A stretch of 52,860 bases of DNA, taken from assembly GCA_036897485.1 (NCBI GenBank), contig JAYMTF010000112.1, positions 1 through 52,860 of the forward strand, read 5' to 3'. Shown here in pieces: positions 36,475 to 49,466 of this stretch (its first letter is position 1; every line of letters begins with the position of its first letter). The position numbers and the translations under genes were made by a program. The DNA comes from Pelargonium nanum (taxonomy: Eukaryota > Streptophyta > Magnoliopsida > Geraniales > Geraniaceae). The notes beneath the pieces were generated by a model, which ran no database searches, was not told where the DNA came from, and was given only the letters and a program-made list of their open reading frames with translations.

Positions 36475-38510
36475 TAAATATAGTTTTTGGTTCCCGTTTT
36501 ATAGTGATAGAAAGGGGATGTTCTTTATCAAGTCAAGGAAGAGGTTTTCGAATCAAGATTATAGGCTTGCTCCAAACAAAAGAAGTTAGCTCAGGCAGGC
36601 AGCCCAATGTATATTGATACAATCCGTGTAATCTCTGATGTAAGTACGGAAAATCCAAACTAAAGGAATAAGAAAACCCGTTCTATTTATATAAGTGTCG
36701 ACAATCGCGGAATGGGTCCTTTATATATAATTCTCCGGGTTGTAACAAGGTATTTTAGTCCTCTTTTGATATACTATATATAATGCATTAAAAGAAAAAA
36801 ATCCGATTAAATAAAAAGGCTCCAGCGGGCTTCTTTACAGAGTTATGGTTAAAGCAAATGAACGTTAATTTGGTTTGAATCGGTCCTTATTAAAAAAGAG
36901 TCTGTGTCTATACACTTATATTTTTGTACTGCAAGAGAGGAGTGAAGAATATATTACTAAGTACAACAAATCCATGTAATTTTGAATGAATAAAGGGGCC
37001 CCTGGGGTTCTTACTGACTTTTGTCCCAGTTATACTTATATTATCATTACCCAAGCTTCTCTTGAAATATATCTAGACTATAAGCACATGAATACCCTGG
37101 AATCCTATTATCCAAAAAAGCTTCTTATTTGTACAACTGGTATAATATTCTTCTTGTTTGGTATACTAAATAGCGAGTTTTTTAATATCAGGGAAGGCTA
37201 TATGTTTTAAATGGTCAAAAAGTTACAGAAACTGGGGACACAGGCCTCTCCTTATCCCCTTTGCTGTTAAGGGAGCTTGAGAACCCTTTATTTCAAGACA
37301 TTTGCTATAAATCCGACTAATAAAAAGAGTGGTAATCCTTTTTTATTGCGGAAGCTCAATTACAGTATTTAATCGATTTGGTAATAACTTCCAGTATTCC
37401 TTATTCGGAATTTATTGCTTCTTTGTTATTCCCTACTAGACATTTGTTAAAAAGGAGGTTTCTTAAATAATAAAAAATTAAGAAAAGAGTAACTTAAATT
37501 TAGCAAAGTAATCTGATCCAGATATCAAAGTCATAATGTCCTTTTCGAGGCACGCTCCCTTTTCTATCAGTTTTATAGACTTTCCAAAGACAAGGTTTTC
37601 TAATTAAGTGGTCCCACTATACCATATAGAAAGAAATATCTTAGATATGTTAGATATGGGTCCGTTCTTTAAATTAGTAAGACATAGCTGAAAAACTTAC
37701 TTATTACTTATTCTCCCTTGCGTTTCGTCAAGTATTGTATTGGTTGGCGGTATTAGAAAGAGATCTATCTATAGTATTTTTTTACTTTGATATCCATATT
37801 TTTGACATGCTTTAGTGATCAAGTTTCCTGGCTTTGAATGTCAAGACTCTAAGGGTTTGAACAACATATAACTTAGATTATAATCTAGCTTACCTCAAGA
37901 AATAAAGGCAAAACTCCGATATATCCTCAATCTTACTTCTATCCTTTATACAGGAAGCCCCCTTTGTACCCCGAGTCAGATACTGCGTAAATCTTTCTGT
38001 AATTTTTTTTAATTAAGTCTTCCTCATACTTGGTAGGGGTTCTAATCCTGTTTTACTTAGTATAAGCGGATATTAAGTTCATACTATGAAGTAAAATTCA
38101 CAATAAAAATAATAAGGTGCCATTGATACTAAGTGTATCTCTGCTATGTATTTTGTTACAAGGGTAGGCGGGCAAAAGGGAATCCCAAGAATCTCTTGAA
38201 AGAATTTGCTATTACTGCCAGTTTCGGTCTTTTAAAATGAAAAAATGCAATATATCTTTATTTTAAGTATAGGGAAGTTTGAACTCTGCTAAAAACTATC
38301 TCTTACCAACACTCTAGAGATCCATGTTAGGGTTAGGGGCCCCTTAGAGCCTTGGTTATAAGAATCGAACAATGACGTCGACCTAGTATGCAACCTCTTT
38401 TCTCCTAATTTCGTAAGGGCATACAACCCGAACTGAAAGATTCCACGAATTCCTAAAATATAGGACATGTGGGAAGAAAGGGGAAAACAGAGACCCTGGG
38501 TGTAGATATA

Positions 38511-38575
38511 ATGAGAACAGGACTTGAACCTGTGGTCATAAGCCTAAATAAAGTTTGATTGAACTATTACTAAAA
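38511..38575 (-). pseudogene. tRNA-like fragment, possibly trnfM-like
   Basis: On the minus strand a perfect T arm (ACAGG-TTCAAGT-CCTGT) follows TAGGCTTATGACC. This resembles the anticodon region of initiator trnfM (CAGGCTCATGACC) with roughly ten bases lost between the anticodon and T arms. The 5' half is not recognisable. Identity is tentative. Confidence 0.3.
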
Positions 38576-41500
38576 AGGACCGCTTTTAATAGTTAGCTAC
38601 TACCCCTGTTTAATATTGTCTTAACAGTTTTTAAGCTTGGAAAGTAAGAGTAGATTTTTTGTATTTCAAATTAGTATTGAAGTTTTAGTGTTCTAATGTA
38701 ATTGTATATAAAGCATTTTTAGCGGAACTAGCTCACGTTGGATATAATGTACACCTTTCTATAGTCTGTAAAAGGAATCTTATGACAAAATTAATTTCAT
38801 ATCTTTTAAACCGGAATCTAAAGCAACGCTTTTTCGTTGGACAATAAACCCAGGAAAATTGGGATTCCTAGATATCGAACAGGGCAGTTACTATAGGAAT
38901 ACAACAAGAAAAGTATTTCCTAGAATTCAGTAGCAGAGCAACCCCTAATTGCTTTCAGATCTAGAGATCTTGTTAATACGCTTTTGTAAAGATTTACAAT
39001 ATATTGCATAGACAAAAGGAAGAACTAAACATAACTCAAGAATTACTTCGACTTAATGTAAGAAAAGAATATGCCTTGACTGTTGAGGGGCTTCTTATAC
39101 CAGAAAATCTATTTATCTAAAAAAAGATTCCCAGTATTATAGTACTTTCGATGTATTTTATTATGGGGTTGTTAAAGGACCCAGGCCCTTGGATAGATAG
39201 TTTAGTAGATACAATAAATACAAAAAGGACATATGTTTAGCCAATTCTATAAAGCCTGCTTTTAAAAAGTTAACGAAAAGATGAGGACATATTCTAGTCA
39301 TTATTAACCAATCCTTAATTCCAGGAACTTGGTAGTACAAATAACAAGGGAGTATTAAAAAGCTGAACCGTGCCTTATAGCACCCAAGAATTGGCCGTAA
39401 ATACCGCATTATTTAGAATAAGCAAGAAGCTATCCCTAGATTTAAGCTTTTCTAACATCATTTCGTGCTTTGACATATAAATAGCCTCCCCTTTTTTACT
39501 TTTATATACCTAATATCCATATCCGAACTTCCAGGGATACCCATCTCTAGGAAAAAGAGACTATCGTCAATCCTACTTTTTACGGCGAACTCCTATACTA
39601 AATATTATCTATTAATTCCCCTACCTTTGACTTTACTCATAACTTGTTGATATTTAATTTTATTTAAGCAGTCAGCTCAGTTAAAAACTATCTTTAAAGT
39701 GCCTATACAATCCTGATTACCCCGAAACCCCGGCTATATAGTGCGTTTTATACTTGTTAAGTATAGCCCATTCTCGTTTTTAGCTTCCTACGAGGGTTAC
39801 TATCTTGTCTTGGGCCTCTCTAACGATTTTTCTATACGCAACTCACTTGTCTACTAGTTGACAAAACATATTGTACTTATTTTGGTTTATGGAATGGGAA
39901 GCTTAATAATGCACTAGACCATAGCTATAACTACGTTTTAAGACTAATTTGCTGATTTTGGTTAATCTTACTTCTTCAATAAATGTTGTAAAGACAAAAG
40001 CTGGGTTTATATACTACTTCTTAGAGGATTCCCAGATAAAGGGGCTCTTAATATAGACTAAATCTCACATTCACTGCTTCTCTTTTAAAAAGACTGTAAC
40101 TTACAATTCTATACTCAAGCAGGGGGGTTGGGGGTATATAAAAAAGAGCAAAAAGAAAGCCTGAGATTCACGTTGAATTAACAATATTTTGAAACCCTTA
40201 CCTACGAATATTTTTGCAGAATAATGAGACATTCCTAGTTATTTAAGATAGGATTCCATGTGGGAGGTCTAAAGTGTTATTAATAGGTCTTATCTTAATT
40301 CTTAATTTCAGTATTCAGGATTATGGTCTATACCTTATTAAAAAAGACAAGAAAATGTCCTGGATTACGAGCTATCCCATACTACTCCTTCTTTTCTTTT
40401 GAGATAACTCATGTTTTAGCATTTTCTCCCAAGGAACTACTTGGGTAGAAGGGTTGGCTCTGGCTTAACATAGTTAGGTAGACCTTATAGAATACAAAAC
40501 GAGTTGGTTTTATTCTGCATAATTTAGAATACAGCACTAGAACAAAAAGACTCTGAACCTATAAATAAAGTAACAATTAATTGGCTTGTCACGGGCTGCA
40601 ACAATTAAGAAAAAAGGATACTATATAAAATTTTATAAGCTTTTATTCTGCTCGATTTTATAGGGGTAGTTTAAGAGGGTCTCCTAATCTCAAAAAGAGG
40701 TCGACTACGGATGTTTCCAGGTTAAGATCTTTTGTTTACATTTTAGGTCTTATTCCGGTTGCCAGTATCGGGATTCTTAATAATTATATTTAGGAGCGGG
40801 GTTAAGTACTGACACAAAAAGTTTGTATCTCTATTGTCTTGAACGTTGGGTAGGGTCTTATAATTTTTATCAATCTTAAAGAGTTCCCCTTCTGGACCTT
40901 CTACTTGTACTGTAAATAATTAGTTCACTTTACTTTTACTTAAGAGCCCTTTATCAATCCTCGGAAGCCCAGCTCTAGGCCGATCATCTCTAACTAAACT
41001 AAGAGGTCCTTTGTCTTTAGCCCTTCGGTCTACCTTTATATTTAATTTAACTCTAGTTTTTTTGTATCTTCGATGCTTGAAAATGCTTACATATAAGCGA
41101 TTCATAGGGCTCTGTTGCTTGTACGAAATTAGAAGACTCTTTTAATTATGGAAAAGTCCCATTATGGCTGCGGTTCTTATCGGTTTACCTACCTTAACAC
41201 TTAGCATATCTGGTTCGTGCTACTGTAAGAGTTATCCCAAACTCCTTGGATCCTATTTAAAATTCTTAGTTTACGTTTCCTGAACATTAAGAAGGTATTC
41301 CTCAGGTAGCGTAGCCTTTATATTTTATGATACAAAGTCCCTTATAAGATTAAACTTGAGTTTGTCTTTACTTGTGCCAAAGGGTTCAAATCGCAAGTAC
41401 TAAATAGTATAAAATACGAGTCTCTTATAGATATAAGGTTGCAGCAATCCTTGCTTATTATGCATTAGTAGAGCCCCGCCAGATAACACCTCTCGTAGGA

Positions 41501-42558
41501 AGGCTCGGCTTGAATTATTATCAGTTACATAAACAGAGTTTTATTCTAGGTGTGAATTACTAATGACTTTTTTGTTTTTATCCTACACTGGATCTGCCCT
41601 ATTCTAAGGGACCGAGATCTTAAAATATCCATAAATAAAGGTTGCGGGCCAGAAAGACTCGTTTTAAGAAGAACCCCTCAGATTTCCAGGAGCTTGTTCA
41701 CCAAAATTTCTCACTATTCACTTGGAGGATTTCTTAATTTTTTATTCTCAAATCTCGCAGAGAACTAGCCTCTGTTTTTCGTGATAAATTACTTTTACCT
41801 TTCTTTTACTAGGTAGCTTAATGCTAGCAAATATAATAAGGATTTTAATGTGTTAATAATAATTGTTGGAAAGTATTTAGTAAATGCAAATATCTGACTG
41901 AAATACGAATCTTACCTATCAAAGTAAAGAATTCCCCAATTGCACTTGCTCTAGTCTTCTTTAAGAAATGTACTTATAATTGGGGTACTTACAAATAGAA
42001 ACCCTTATTTAAGGTGTCTTTCCTGTAGTTTGACTATAGCTTGTTTTACTTATTTAAGGAAAGGAGCTAGGCTCTTTTACCGAGGGAGGATCTAATAAAA
42101 CCGAATCTCTTTCAAATGAAGGTTTAATTTAATAATTATACTTGAGTTATTCGGCTATAATAATAGATTACAACCGCAAAAGTAGGACAGGGATTTGGTA
42201 ATATGTTTGGTATTCTCTCTACCTGCAAATCCTTTTCAACCCAAGCCTCCGTATCGAGCAAGATAAAAGGGTAGGTAATTGGCAAATGGATACAATTGCA
42301 CTGCTGAAAAATTCAAGAGGATTTTAGAAGAGAACTCAAGAAGGGGGTAGTAAATAAGACATTGTCAACCCAAAATTATTGGATTCACCGGGTTAGGGTT
42401 TTTATGTGACTGTGAACCTCGGTCCCTATCTTGAAAAACCTTTAGACATTAGAGTAGAATCACGCACACAAGGTCGCGCTAATACTTCATTACATCTGAT
42501 TTAGCAACTAATAAAGTACTCACTCGCTTACGTCCAGCTTCTTAGGGGCTTATCCCTT

Positions 42559-42593
42559 AATAAACTATTAATATTAAATAAACTATTAACTAA
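42559..42593 (+). repeat. ~17-bp tandem duplication
   Basis: AATAAACTATTAA appears twice in direct succession (starting at 42559 and 42577) with two to four intervening bases. A recent slippage duplication lying just outside the trnF-like relic. Confidence 0.6.
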
Positions 42594-42612
42594 AACTAAG
42601 GAAACCCCGAGT

Positions 42613-42684
42613 ATAATAAGTGTACTTGAACCCTTGACCTAAGTATTTAAAGTCCTTTGTTCTACCAAATTAGCTAGTCTTCCT
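42613..42684 (-). pseudogene. tRNA-like relic, trnF-like, with UUA-like anticodon loop
   Basis: On the minus strand: a D-arm-like CTAGCTAATTTGGTAGAAC, then AAGGA-CTTTAAA-TACTT, then GGTCAAGGGTTCAAG. AAAGGACT and the D-arm wording resemble mitochondrial trnF (loop CTGAAAA). The anticodon stem still pairs at four of five positions, but the loop would carry UUA, which reads the stop codon UAA. Acceptor and T stems do not pair, so this is a relic rather than a suppressor tRNA. Confidence 0.4.
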
Positions 42685-45600
42685 AAGCAAAAGTCCTCAC
42701 GATATTATTGAAAACGCAGCTTAATTAAATACTTTTTATTATATGGGTAAAAAGGCTCTTTAGTAAACGGATACTTTTTATTAGTGTATGGGGATTTTAA
42801 CCTTCGATATTTGTTGGAAAGAGTAAGCTGTACTTTATTTACCATCATAGAGTACTTAATCATACTTAATAATACTCATATTCGTAACCTTATCGAGACA
42901 ACCTTCAGTAGCCTTTTAAATGTTCTCTTGTTAGGTAGGTAGAAATATAACTTACCATTCTGTATTATTAAAATAATAAAATACTAGCATATCCATAAGA
43001 AGCATCAGGCTTTTATAAGAATATTTCGATTATTAGCTAAATAAGTGCTATAGAAAATAGAAAGAAAAAAAGGAAAAGGAGCAAGTTTAAGCTAAGGGAA
43101 GGATTTAGCGAGTAATAGCTGACTAAGGGTTACCGCACTACATGTAGTAGACTAGACCTAAGGCTAAACCTATATTTTTTGTCTCATTATCCAAAATATA
43201 ACAATAACAACTAAAGGTACTCACACGTCAGAAAGGGGAAAGTAACCAGGATTGATCTTATAGTCAAGTATATCCACCAAGTTTACAAACTAACCTCAAC
43301 ATTTTTGTAAAAATCCTTATTATAAAAGAATGTTGAAATACGGGCTAAGAAAGGAAATAAGAAGCATAGAAAAGGGAAAATTCGTTTATTTACTGAAGTT
43401 ATTCAGAGTTTTTCCTACCTTAAGGATTTGTCAGACTTAGTGGTTTTTTAATATGGAAGCTTCTAGGAGAATTTCTTATGTAATTTAAGAGACCCTATAA
43501 ATATAATTCTTAGTAGAAAACCCGTCATATTACCAAAAACTCTACTCTATTCAATTTTATTTTTTAAAACGTCTGGATATTATATAACCTAACCCAATAC
43601 GAGGAGTTGCAGAGAGCCCCTTTATAAAAATAAAAGAAAAGGGTGGAGTATAAGAACTAGAATGCAAGCTTTTCTACTTTGCAGTTTGCCCAGCTTAGTA
43701 AGACCCTCTTAGATTCCTTTTAGTTAATAAGGAATTCCGGGACTTAACACATGAAACAGATTCCTGTTTGTCCCCTTAGCATACTTCTCAGTTAATCTCA
43801 AGGAAATACGCTGCGCTGTCGAATTCTCAAGAGACTTAGTTGGTACAAAAAAAGTTGTGGTTAAATCAAAGCCGCCTGTACCCGACGTCACCAAGGTTCA
43901 AGCCCACTCTTACAGCCGGCAATAGCATGAACTTGCTTACCCTGACTATACAGAACTTTAATAGAGTAAACTAACGCTTTCTTTAGGAACACTTTGCCAA
44001 TCATGGTGATTCTAAAAGAGCCCTGTTCCCACCCAGTTAGAGACTTTAGCCCCTCTTCGTTCAGCCCTTTTCTATACACATATAAGCAACTTCAGCTTCT
44101 ATAGGACTTACTTAGATATTTAATTTAGGAATAAAATTATTATATTCATATACTGTAATTGAAATTGAGAGGACCCTTTTTTACTAGTAAGGGGCTGAAT
44201 TCTATTAATTATAAATGCTCTTTAAAGACCCAATTCTTAGCCTCAGACTTCTTTATTTTCATGAACACCGGAACGTTAATGAGCAAGAAATTCTAGAAGT
44301 CAATAGCACATCACATACCTATAGAAAACTCATGCTTAAAAGCAAAAATCTCTGATACCTGGTAGACTCAGCCCCCTTAGCCGCCACCTGAATGAGAGTG
44401 TAAACCAAGCACAAGTTTCTTGACCCCTTTGCATAACCCCTTAAAAAATAATATAGTAAGACTTTCCACAACCTTGAGATAAGCAGAAGACGGGGTAGGC
44501 TCTATTCCTACAACTACCATGTTCTTTTAACATAAGGAGAATAATACTAGCTTAGTTAAATAATATATATATGAGACATAGATGGATTTCACACGAAGTT
44601 TATGCCCTCCTGCTTCCACTCCCTTTGAGTTTTTAGTAGTAAATTAAATAATAGGAGTCTCTACTTGCTACAAATACCTTTACCTTCTTATTCTCTTCCT
44701 CTTTCTGACCTGACCACTTCAGGACATGCTTGCAATAAATTACAGGGACACAGATGGACAACAATTTCCGTTCGCAATATCAACAAGAAGTTCCATTAGT
44801 TTCAACAACACTTGAATCAACTGCCAATGTGTTTTGCTAGAAAGAAAAGCTTTATAAAGGTATAAACGCAGGTTCAAAACTGATAAAAGCAATCCGCCTA
44901 GAGTTAAAAGGAGTTCTTTGAGAAAGTTTCTCAGAGTTTGGGAGGAAGAAGGTATACCTTACAATTATTAGGTTTTTGTATAAGAACTTCTAGCTCTAGT
45001 ACATCAAAGACTTTCTACTTATAAAAAATAGAGTACCCCGAGAAGAATAATTGAATTAGGCCATAGCATAGTGAGGAGGCCCACTAGACTAATACACGAG
45101 GATTTAACTCAAAGTACAAGGAAGCTCTATCTCACTTTTTTGGATTTAGTATACCCGTCCAGAGCTGCATTGCAAGATAAAGTACGCTCCTCTTGTTAGC
45201 ATACCTATAATACGTATTTCTTTCTTTTAATTACATAGCAAAAGCAAGTCCCTTAGCTCAGCCTAAATTATTTGTTACTATAAACACTTGTCAGAAAAGC
45301 CTTGAATCATTTTCTTTCAGTTCACACTACAGCTCTCATAGACGCCCACCTACACTAAGTATAAATTCTGAGTTTATTGTTATTTCTAGGCCAATATCCT
45401 TACTCCTTCTCTAGAACTTCATAACCCTTATTATTTTCGTCGTAGCTGTCTGGTTTTTAGCCCAGGTATACCCCACTTCGACCTTATGGACTCCTTGATA
45501 TACACCTTATCTCCAAAAATCTGAAAAACAAAGGCATATAGGCAAATAAACTGTCTATCAACAGCTGTTACCCCTATCTGAACGAACACTGTTATTCCGA

Positions 45601-48328
45601 CGGACTTACCCCATGAAACCTAATTTACTCTGATCCGTAGTCTATCTATTAGGTACTCTGAAATATATCACAAATCTATATATTTAGATTCTGGGCAGGA
45701 AGTCCTTATATGTTTTGTTGTTAGATATAGGCTGCTTAACCCGTAAATCTGAGGTTACACACTTAACACTTAAGAAATAGATCAACTACGAAGGATATTT
45801 GTAAAGAAATTAAACCTTACGGTATAACCGTTATGAGTAGTGCGTTTTAACCAATAAGGTAGGGGCCCGAATAAGTTAAGTGGGAATATAAAGACTTATA
45901 TATGGAATACTAGGGAGGAAATCCATTTTCTAATTTCCTATTTCTTTTAAGCTCGGAGTTGTATATAGAATATAAATGAAGTCAAACTTCGAACACAAGG
46001 ATCGTATAGAAATCAAATAATGGTTATACTATGTTAGTAGAGTTGAATTCTATGTTCATAACTAAGTGATAGCAACCCATTCACTAGGCATCTTAGTAAG
46101 CAGGGGCGGCTATGGCTAAGTTTTTAAAGCTAGGACTCAGAAAGTCGGGGTAAGTAAGTAAGTCACTCATATTTATTTAGAAATTCCTTCTTTAGTTCTT
46201 CCGTTTACAGCGGATACTTTTATATTAGCTCATTTAGTAATATATTTACTCGGTAGGCTGTTATTTAGCAGCCAAAAACAGAGATATCGAAGTATACTGC
46301 TTTACCAATATCCATTCAGAAAAACTTGTATCCGCATAAGTGAGAGGAGTTTGGATAACCCCTTTTATAATACTTCAGGGCAGTCTAACTAGTTTAATTC
46401 TACTGTCTCTAGTAATTAAATTAGAGTAGGTATAGACGACTGCTGGAAAACACCATAGTATTTCCAAGGAAATAGAAAAATAAAAGGAGAGCTGTAATTG
46501 TAATCACATAGTACATATCCTTTAGGTAAAAGGGTATAGTTACTTACTGGATATACATAAATTAAGAAGGATAAATAGTTCGAGACAAGGATTTCATGGA
46601 TTATAAACTCTTTATCAAAGAAAAGAATCTATTTTTATAGTACTAGTATGGGGTGTTTCCCTTATTACAAATCAGGTTTATCTAAATTAAAAAGCAAGAA
46701 CTCCGTCCTTTCAGATCAAATGTCAAGATTTAGTTATTATATGCGCGCCAACTCTTTAGGTCTCAAAGACTTTATAAGTTAGGTGTAGAATTCTGGTCTA
46801 CTTATCTCTTTACATATTAAGGGGGTTAGAACCCACTACGAGATACCAGTAGAGAGGGATCCCTTATACTTTAAATAGGGCTCTCAGTTATATATAATAG
46901 GATAAGGTTTTTTCTAGTTGTTACTAACTATTAAAAAAAGCTGACTTAACACAGACTCGAGTGTCAGGATATATAATAGATTGGATACAAAAAGGATGTC
47001 TATAATAAGTAATTTTAATGATTGAAATTTTTAAATGAATAAAAACCTTTTCGGTGGTCATAAATATGATTCAGGAATACACTTTAAGACTCTCCTAACA
47101 TCTAAAATTTTCGTTTGGTATCAGTCCACATTCTACTATAATATAATATATACCCATTTTCTAAAAGCTACCCTATTTAGTTGTATATAGGATTCGCACC
47201 CTTGTATATTTTATAAGGAGTACGCCGTTCTTTTTTTATCCTTCGTAATTTATAACTCATCAATTCTCCCACTCTACTTACAAGACTTCCTTATCTAAGC
47301 GATTTCGTCACAGGGTCCTACCATAGTGTGTTTTATAGACCTAGAACTTCCTTGGTTTATTATAATTATAATAAGCAATAACAGGAGTTCTCTATTTATA
47401 GGGGTGTATTTTATAGAACTGAAATTCAACTCCCCTTCTTAACTTGAAAACTCTTTAGAAGTAAAAATTTTTTTGTCTTGAGAAAAAAAGGAAAGTATCG
47501 TATTTTTTGTTATTATTTTCTTGAAATAGAGCCGGTTTAAAACTCCCCGCTATGTCCTTTTGTGAACTTAACTTAATTTGAGAGAACCCGGATAAGAAAA
47601 ACTAGCTATACTCCTTCCCTCTTTGTATATAATAGGGAATACTTTGATCAGTAGTAGGGGGTCCGTTCCTAGTCTAGTAGAGATTCTGGATAAAGTCTCA
47701 TAAAATTATAGGTCGGTAAAAGTCAGTTAAAGGGGTGCAGTACCTTTGTACAAGATTAAATGAATATGGATTTCTTACAGACGTCATAAACAGCATTAAT
47801 TGATGGGTACAATCTACAGGTGAGAAACTGCCTAAAATAGTTAAAGTATTTCTCTACAAGATCTTTTTTACAGGAGGGAGGGTTAGGCTTTATTATATAT
47901 CAAGAAAGGAATTAAGAAAAATCAATTTAGAGGAAAACTTCTTTAGTTACTTAATTCTCTTAATTCTAAAGGGGCTCCCAATACCGGGGATTTTAGTATG
48001 TATCTCTTGACATAAAACTACTACTTACTATAAGGTCACCCGTCCTAAGGTAAAATCTGAAACCTTAGAATTAAAAATGTAAAGAATTGGTATTTATAGG
48101 TAGCTCTCTCCTCAACCAGAGGTATTGACAAAGTGTAGAGAGCGGTAATAATACAGGCTTGCAGCTTGCTCGTAAAAGAACTCAGTGCAGAAAGATTTTT
48201 TCAATTTACAGCTATTTCATATTTCTTCGTACTATTCAGCTGGGAAAAGCTGTCCTTTATACCCGCATAATTATTTGCTAGGGTTAGAGGAGAAGATTCA
48301 TTTACTGTGATGTAATTACACACTCTTA
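42685..48328. other. Non-coding stretch, no gene recognised
   Basis: AT-rich with no gene recognised. The 63-codon frame at 43888-44079 (minus) is of chance length. 44230-45550 is rather pyrimidine-rich on the plus strand, similar in feel to the reverse of blocks B and C, but I could not align it firmly. GGCGGCTATGGCTAAG near 46105 looks like the 5' half of a tRNA, without a matching 3' half. A promoter-like CATAAGTGA is at 46335-46343 (plus). Confidence 0.5.
46335..46343 (+). promoter_or_regulatory. Weak promoter-like motif CATAAGTGA
   Basis: CATAAGTGA differs from the CATAAGAGA core at one base. No AT-rich upstream box and no downstream gene was recognised, so the match is weak. Confidence 0.2.
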
Positions 48329-48871
48329 TTATAATTCTGTGCTTGGACCATAAAATCTTAATAAATATTTAGTTTTAAGGCAACACAACAAGTATTCTAA
48401 AGGCATGCCCCTGGGTTTGGTCCTGAAATCCCGATAAGTAATTGGCTTTTCCAGCATCTTTCGAGAACAAAGTCCTTTAGGAGTAAGATAGTACGTAGAA
48501 TTCTCTAATATAAGTAAAAGAGATTTAGCAATTAAGATTTCATTCTTTTCTTTCCCTTTTCGAATTGACCAAGGCAGCTCCGTGGAAAGGTGCTCGAAGT
48601 TCGGAGCCTCAAATGCCCTGGGTGGCAGAAGAGAGAGGTTTTCCTTGAAAATCCGAGTACCGTAAGCGATTGGTCGATTATTAAGTGGAGTTTGTCTAGG
48701 TTTGTCGCTCAAGGAGAGAATGGTGAAAGAGAACCCTGATTTTGGGGAGTGAAATAGAAGAATCGGTAGGAAGCCCAAGATAGAGGCAGGGGAATTAGGA
48801 TCTCTTAAGTCTCTATCAGTAAGAGTAAGAGACAGAGCTCTATAAGGCATAGTTAGTACGACCCTCCTCAT
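48329..48871 (-). CDS. orf180: hypothetical protein, unrecognised
   Basis: A 180-residue frame from ATG at 48871; it can be extended to 194 residues with a GTG start at 48913. The protein is rich in Leu, Pro, Ser and Arg, for example MPYRALSLTLTDRDLRDPNS and LSDKPRQTPLNNRPIAYGTR, ending in FYGPSTEL. No signal, membrane segment or known motif was recognised. Local GC is near 45%, higher than the surroundings and typical of normal plant mitochondrial DNA, so this segment is less decayed or more recently acquired. By a rough composition estimate an open frame of this length is unlikely but not impossible by chance. It could also be the antisense of a lost gene. No neighbour suggests a function. 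Confidence 0.4.
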   Translation of the reverse strand: MRRVVLTMPYRALSLTLTDRDLRDPNSPASILGFLPILLFHSPKSGFSFTILSLSDKPRQTPLNNRPIAYGTRIFKENLSLLPPRAFEAPNFEHLSTELPWSIRKGKEKNEILIAKSLLLILENSTYYLTPKGLCSRKMLEKPITYRDFRTKPRGMPLEYLLCCLKTKYLLRFYGPSTEL

Positions 48872-49450
48872 TTTGAAGTGATTAGATCGGATCTCTCTTT
48901 TAGTACATGTCACTGGTTCAAATCCTTAAGAATCTTCCATTTGTAAGAGTGGGTCTTCTGTCTGACAGCTTCGCCACCTGTAGATAAGAGAACCTATCCT
49001 ATAGATGAAGAAATGGTTTTATCAGTGACTTAGTCTAAGACTTTCTTGTTGACTTTCAGTGATCTAGCTTCTTACCCGGGTTGATAGCCTAAGATCCGGG
49101 TGTTTGTCTTCAAGTCCCATAGTTTTTTCTAGTACAAGAAATTGATAAGAATCTCCTATCTTCTTACAGGGTCACTTCTTCTTATAGGACTAGCCCACCT
49201 AGAAAGAGCCAGCCCTAGACTTTCAGGAGAAGCTTTTCTTGTCTGGAGTTCTAATATCCTATTCTCTTTGTTCCCATTCTAAAGTAGCACATATCAATTT
49301 TTTCGTTCAGTCCTTTCCTATACCAACAATTGTTAAGAAATAGAAATTCTAGCTAATTGACTCTTTTGAGACTAGCCAACTCAAGGAGAAGATGCGCTCA
49401 TACACAACTTCAAGGTAAGTCTTACTCTCCCATTCCTTTTCAGTTCCTTA

Positions 49451-49466
49451 AGAGCTCTTACTAACC
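49451..49466 (+). repeat. AGAGCTCTTACTAACC family, copy 1
   Basis: A 16-mer that recurs with one or two changes at 49872-49887 (AGAGCTCTTACGAACC) and 49891-49906 (AGAGCTATAACTAACC), and partly at 51314-51326 (AGAGCTCTTACTG). A local short repeat family confined to block C. Confidence 0.6.

Larger units (their letters stand above)
28433..42612. other. 14-kb desert, no gene recognised
   Basis: No convincing coding region. Open frames at 32997-33221, 36986-37210, 39161-39409 and 40920-41105 (61-82 codons) look like chance. Recorded separately: a 10-bp perfect hairpin at 31428-31457, a CG-containing palindrome at 33656-33667, a tRNA-like fragment at 38511-38575 and a TAT-rich tract at 36451-36474. 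A 9-bp tandem (TGTATATAG twice) is at 30441-30458. A further T-arm-like piece lies near 30915 (minus). The stretch ~33600-34400 is richer in G and C and may be a more recent arrival, but I could not identify it. Confidence 0.55.

Noticed and set aside
39161..39409. 82-codon frame, minus strand, mildly hydrophobic
   Set aside because: Chance length, no recognised family, in AT-rich desert.
46100..46160. GGCGGCTATGGCTAAG... resembling a tRNA 5' half
   Set aside because: No matching 3' half or T arm within reach and no plausible anticodon stem.
48890..48935. CACTGGTTCAAATCC, T-arm-like
   Set aside because: T stem does not pair and nothing upstream forms the rest of a tRNA.
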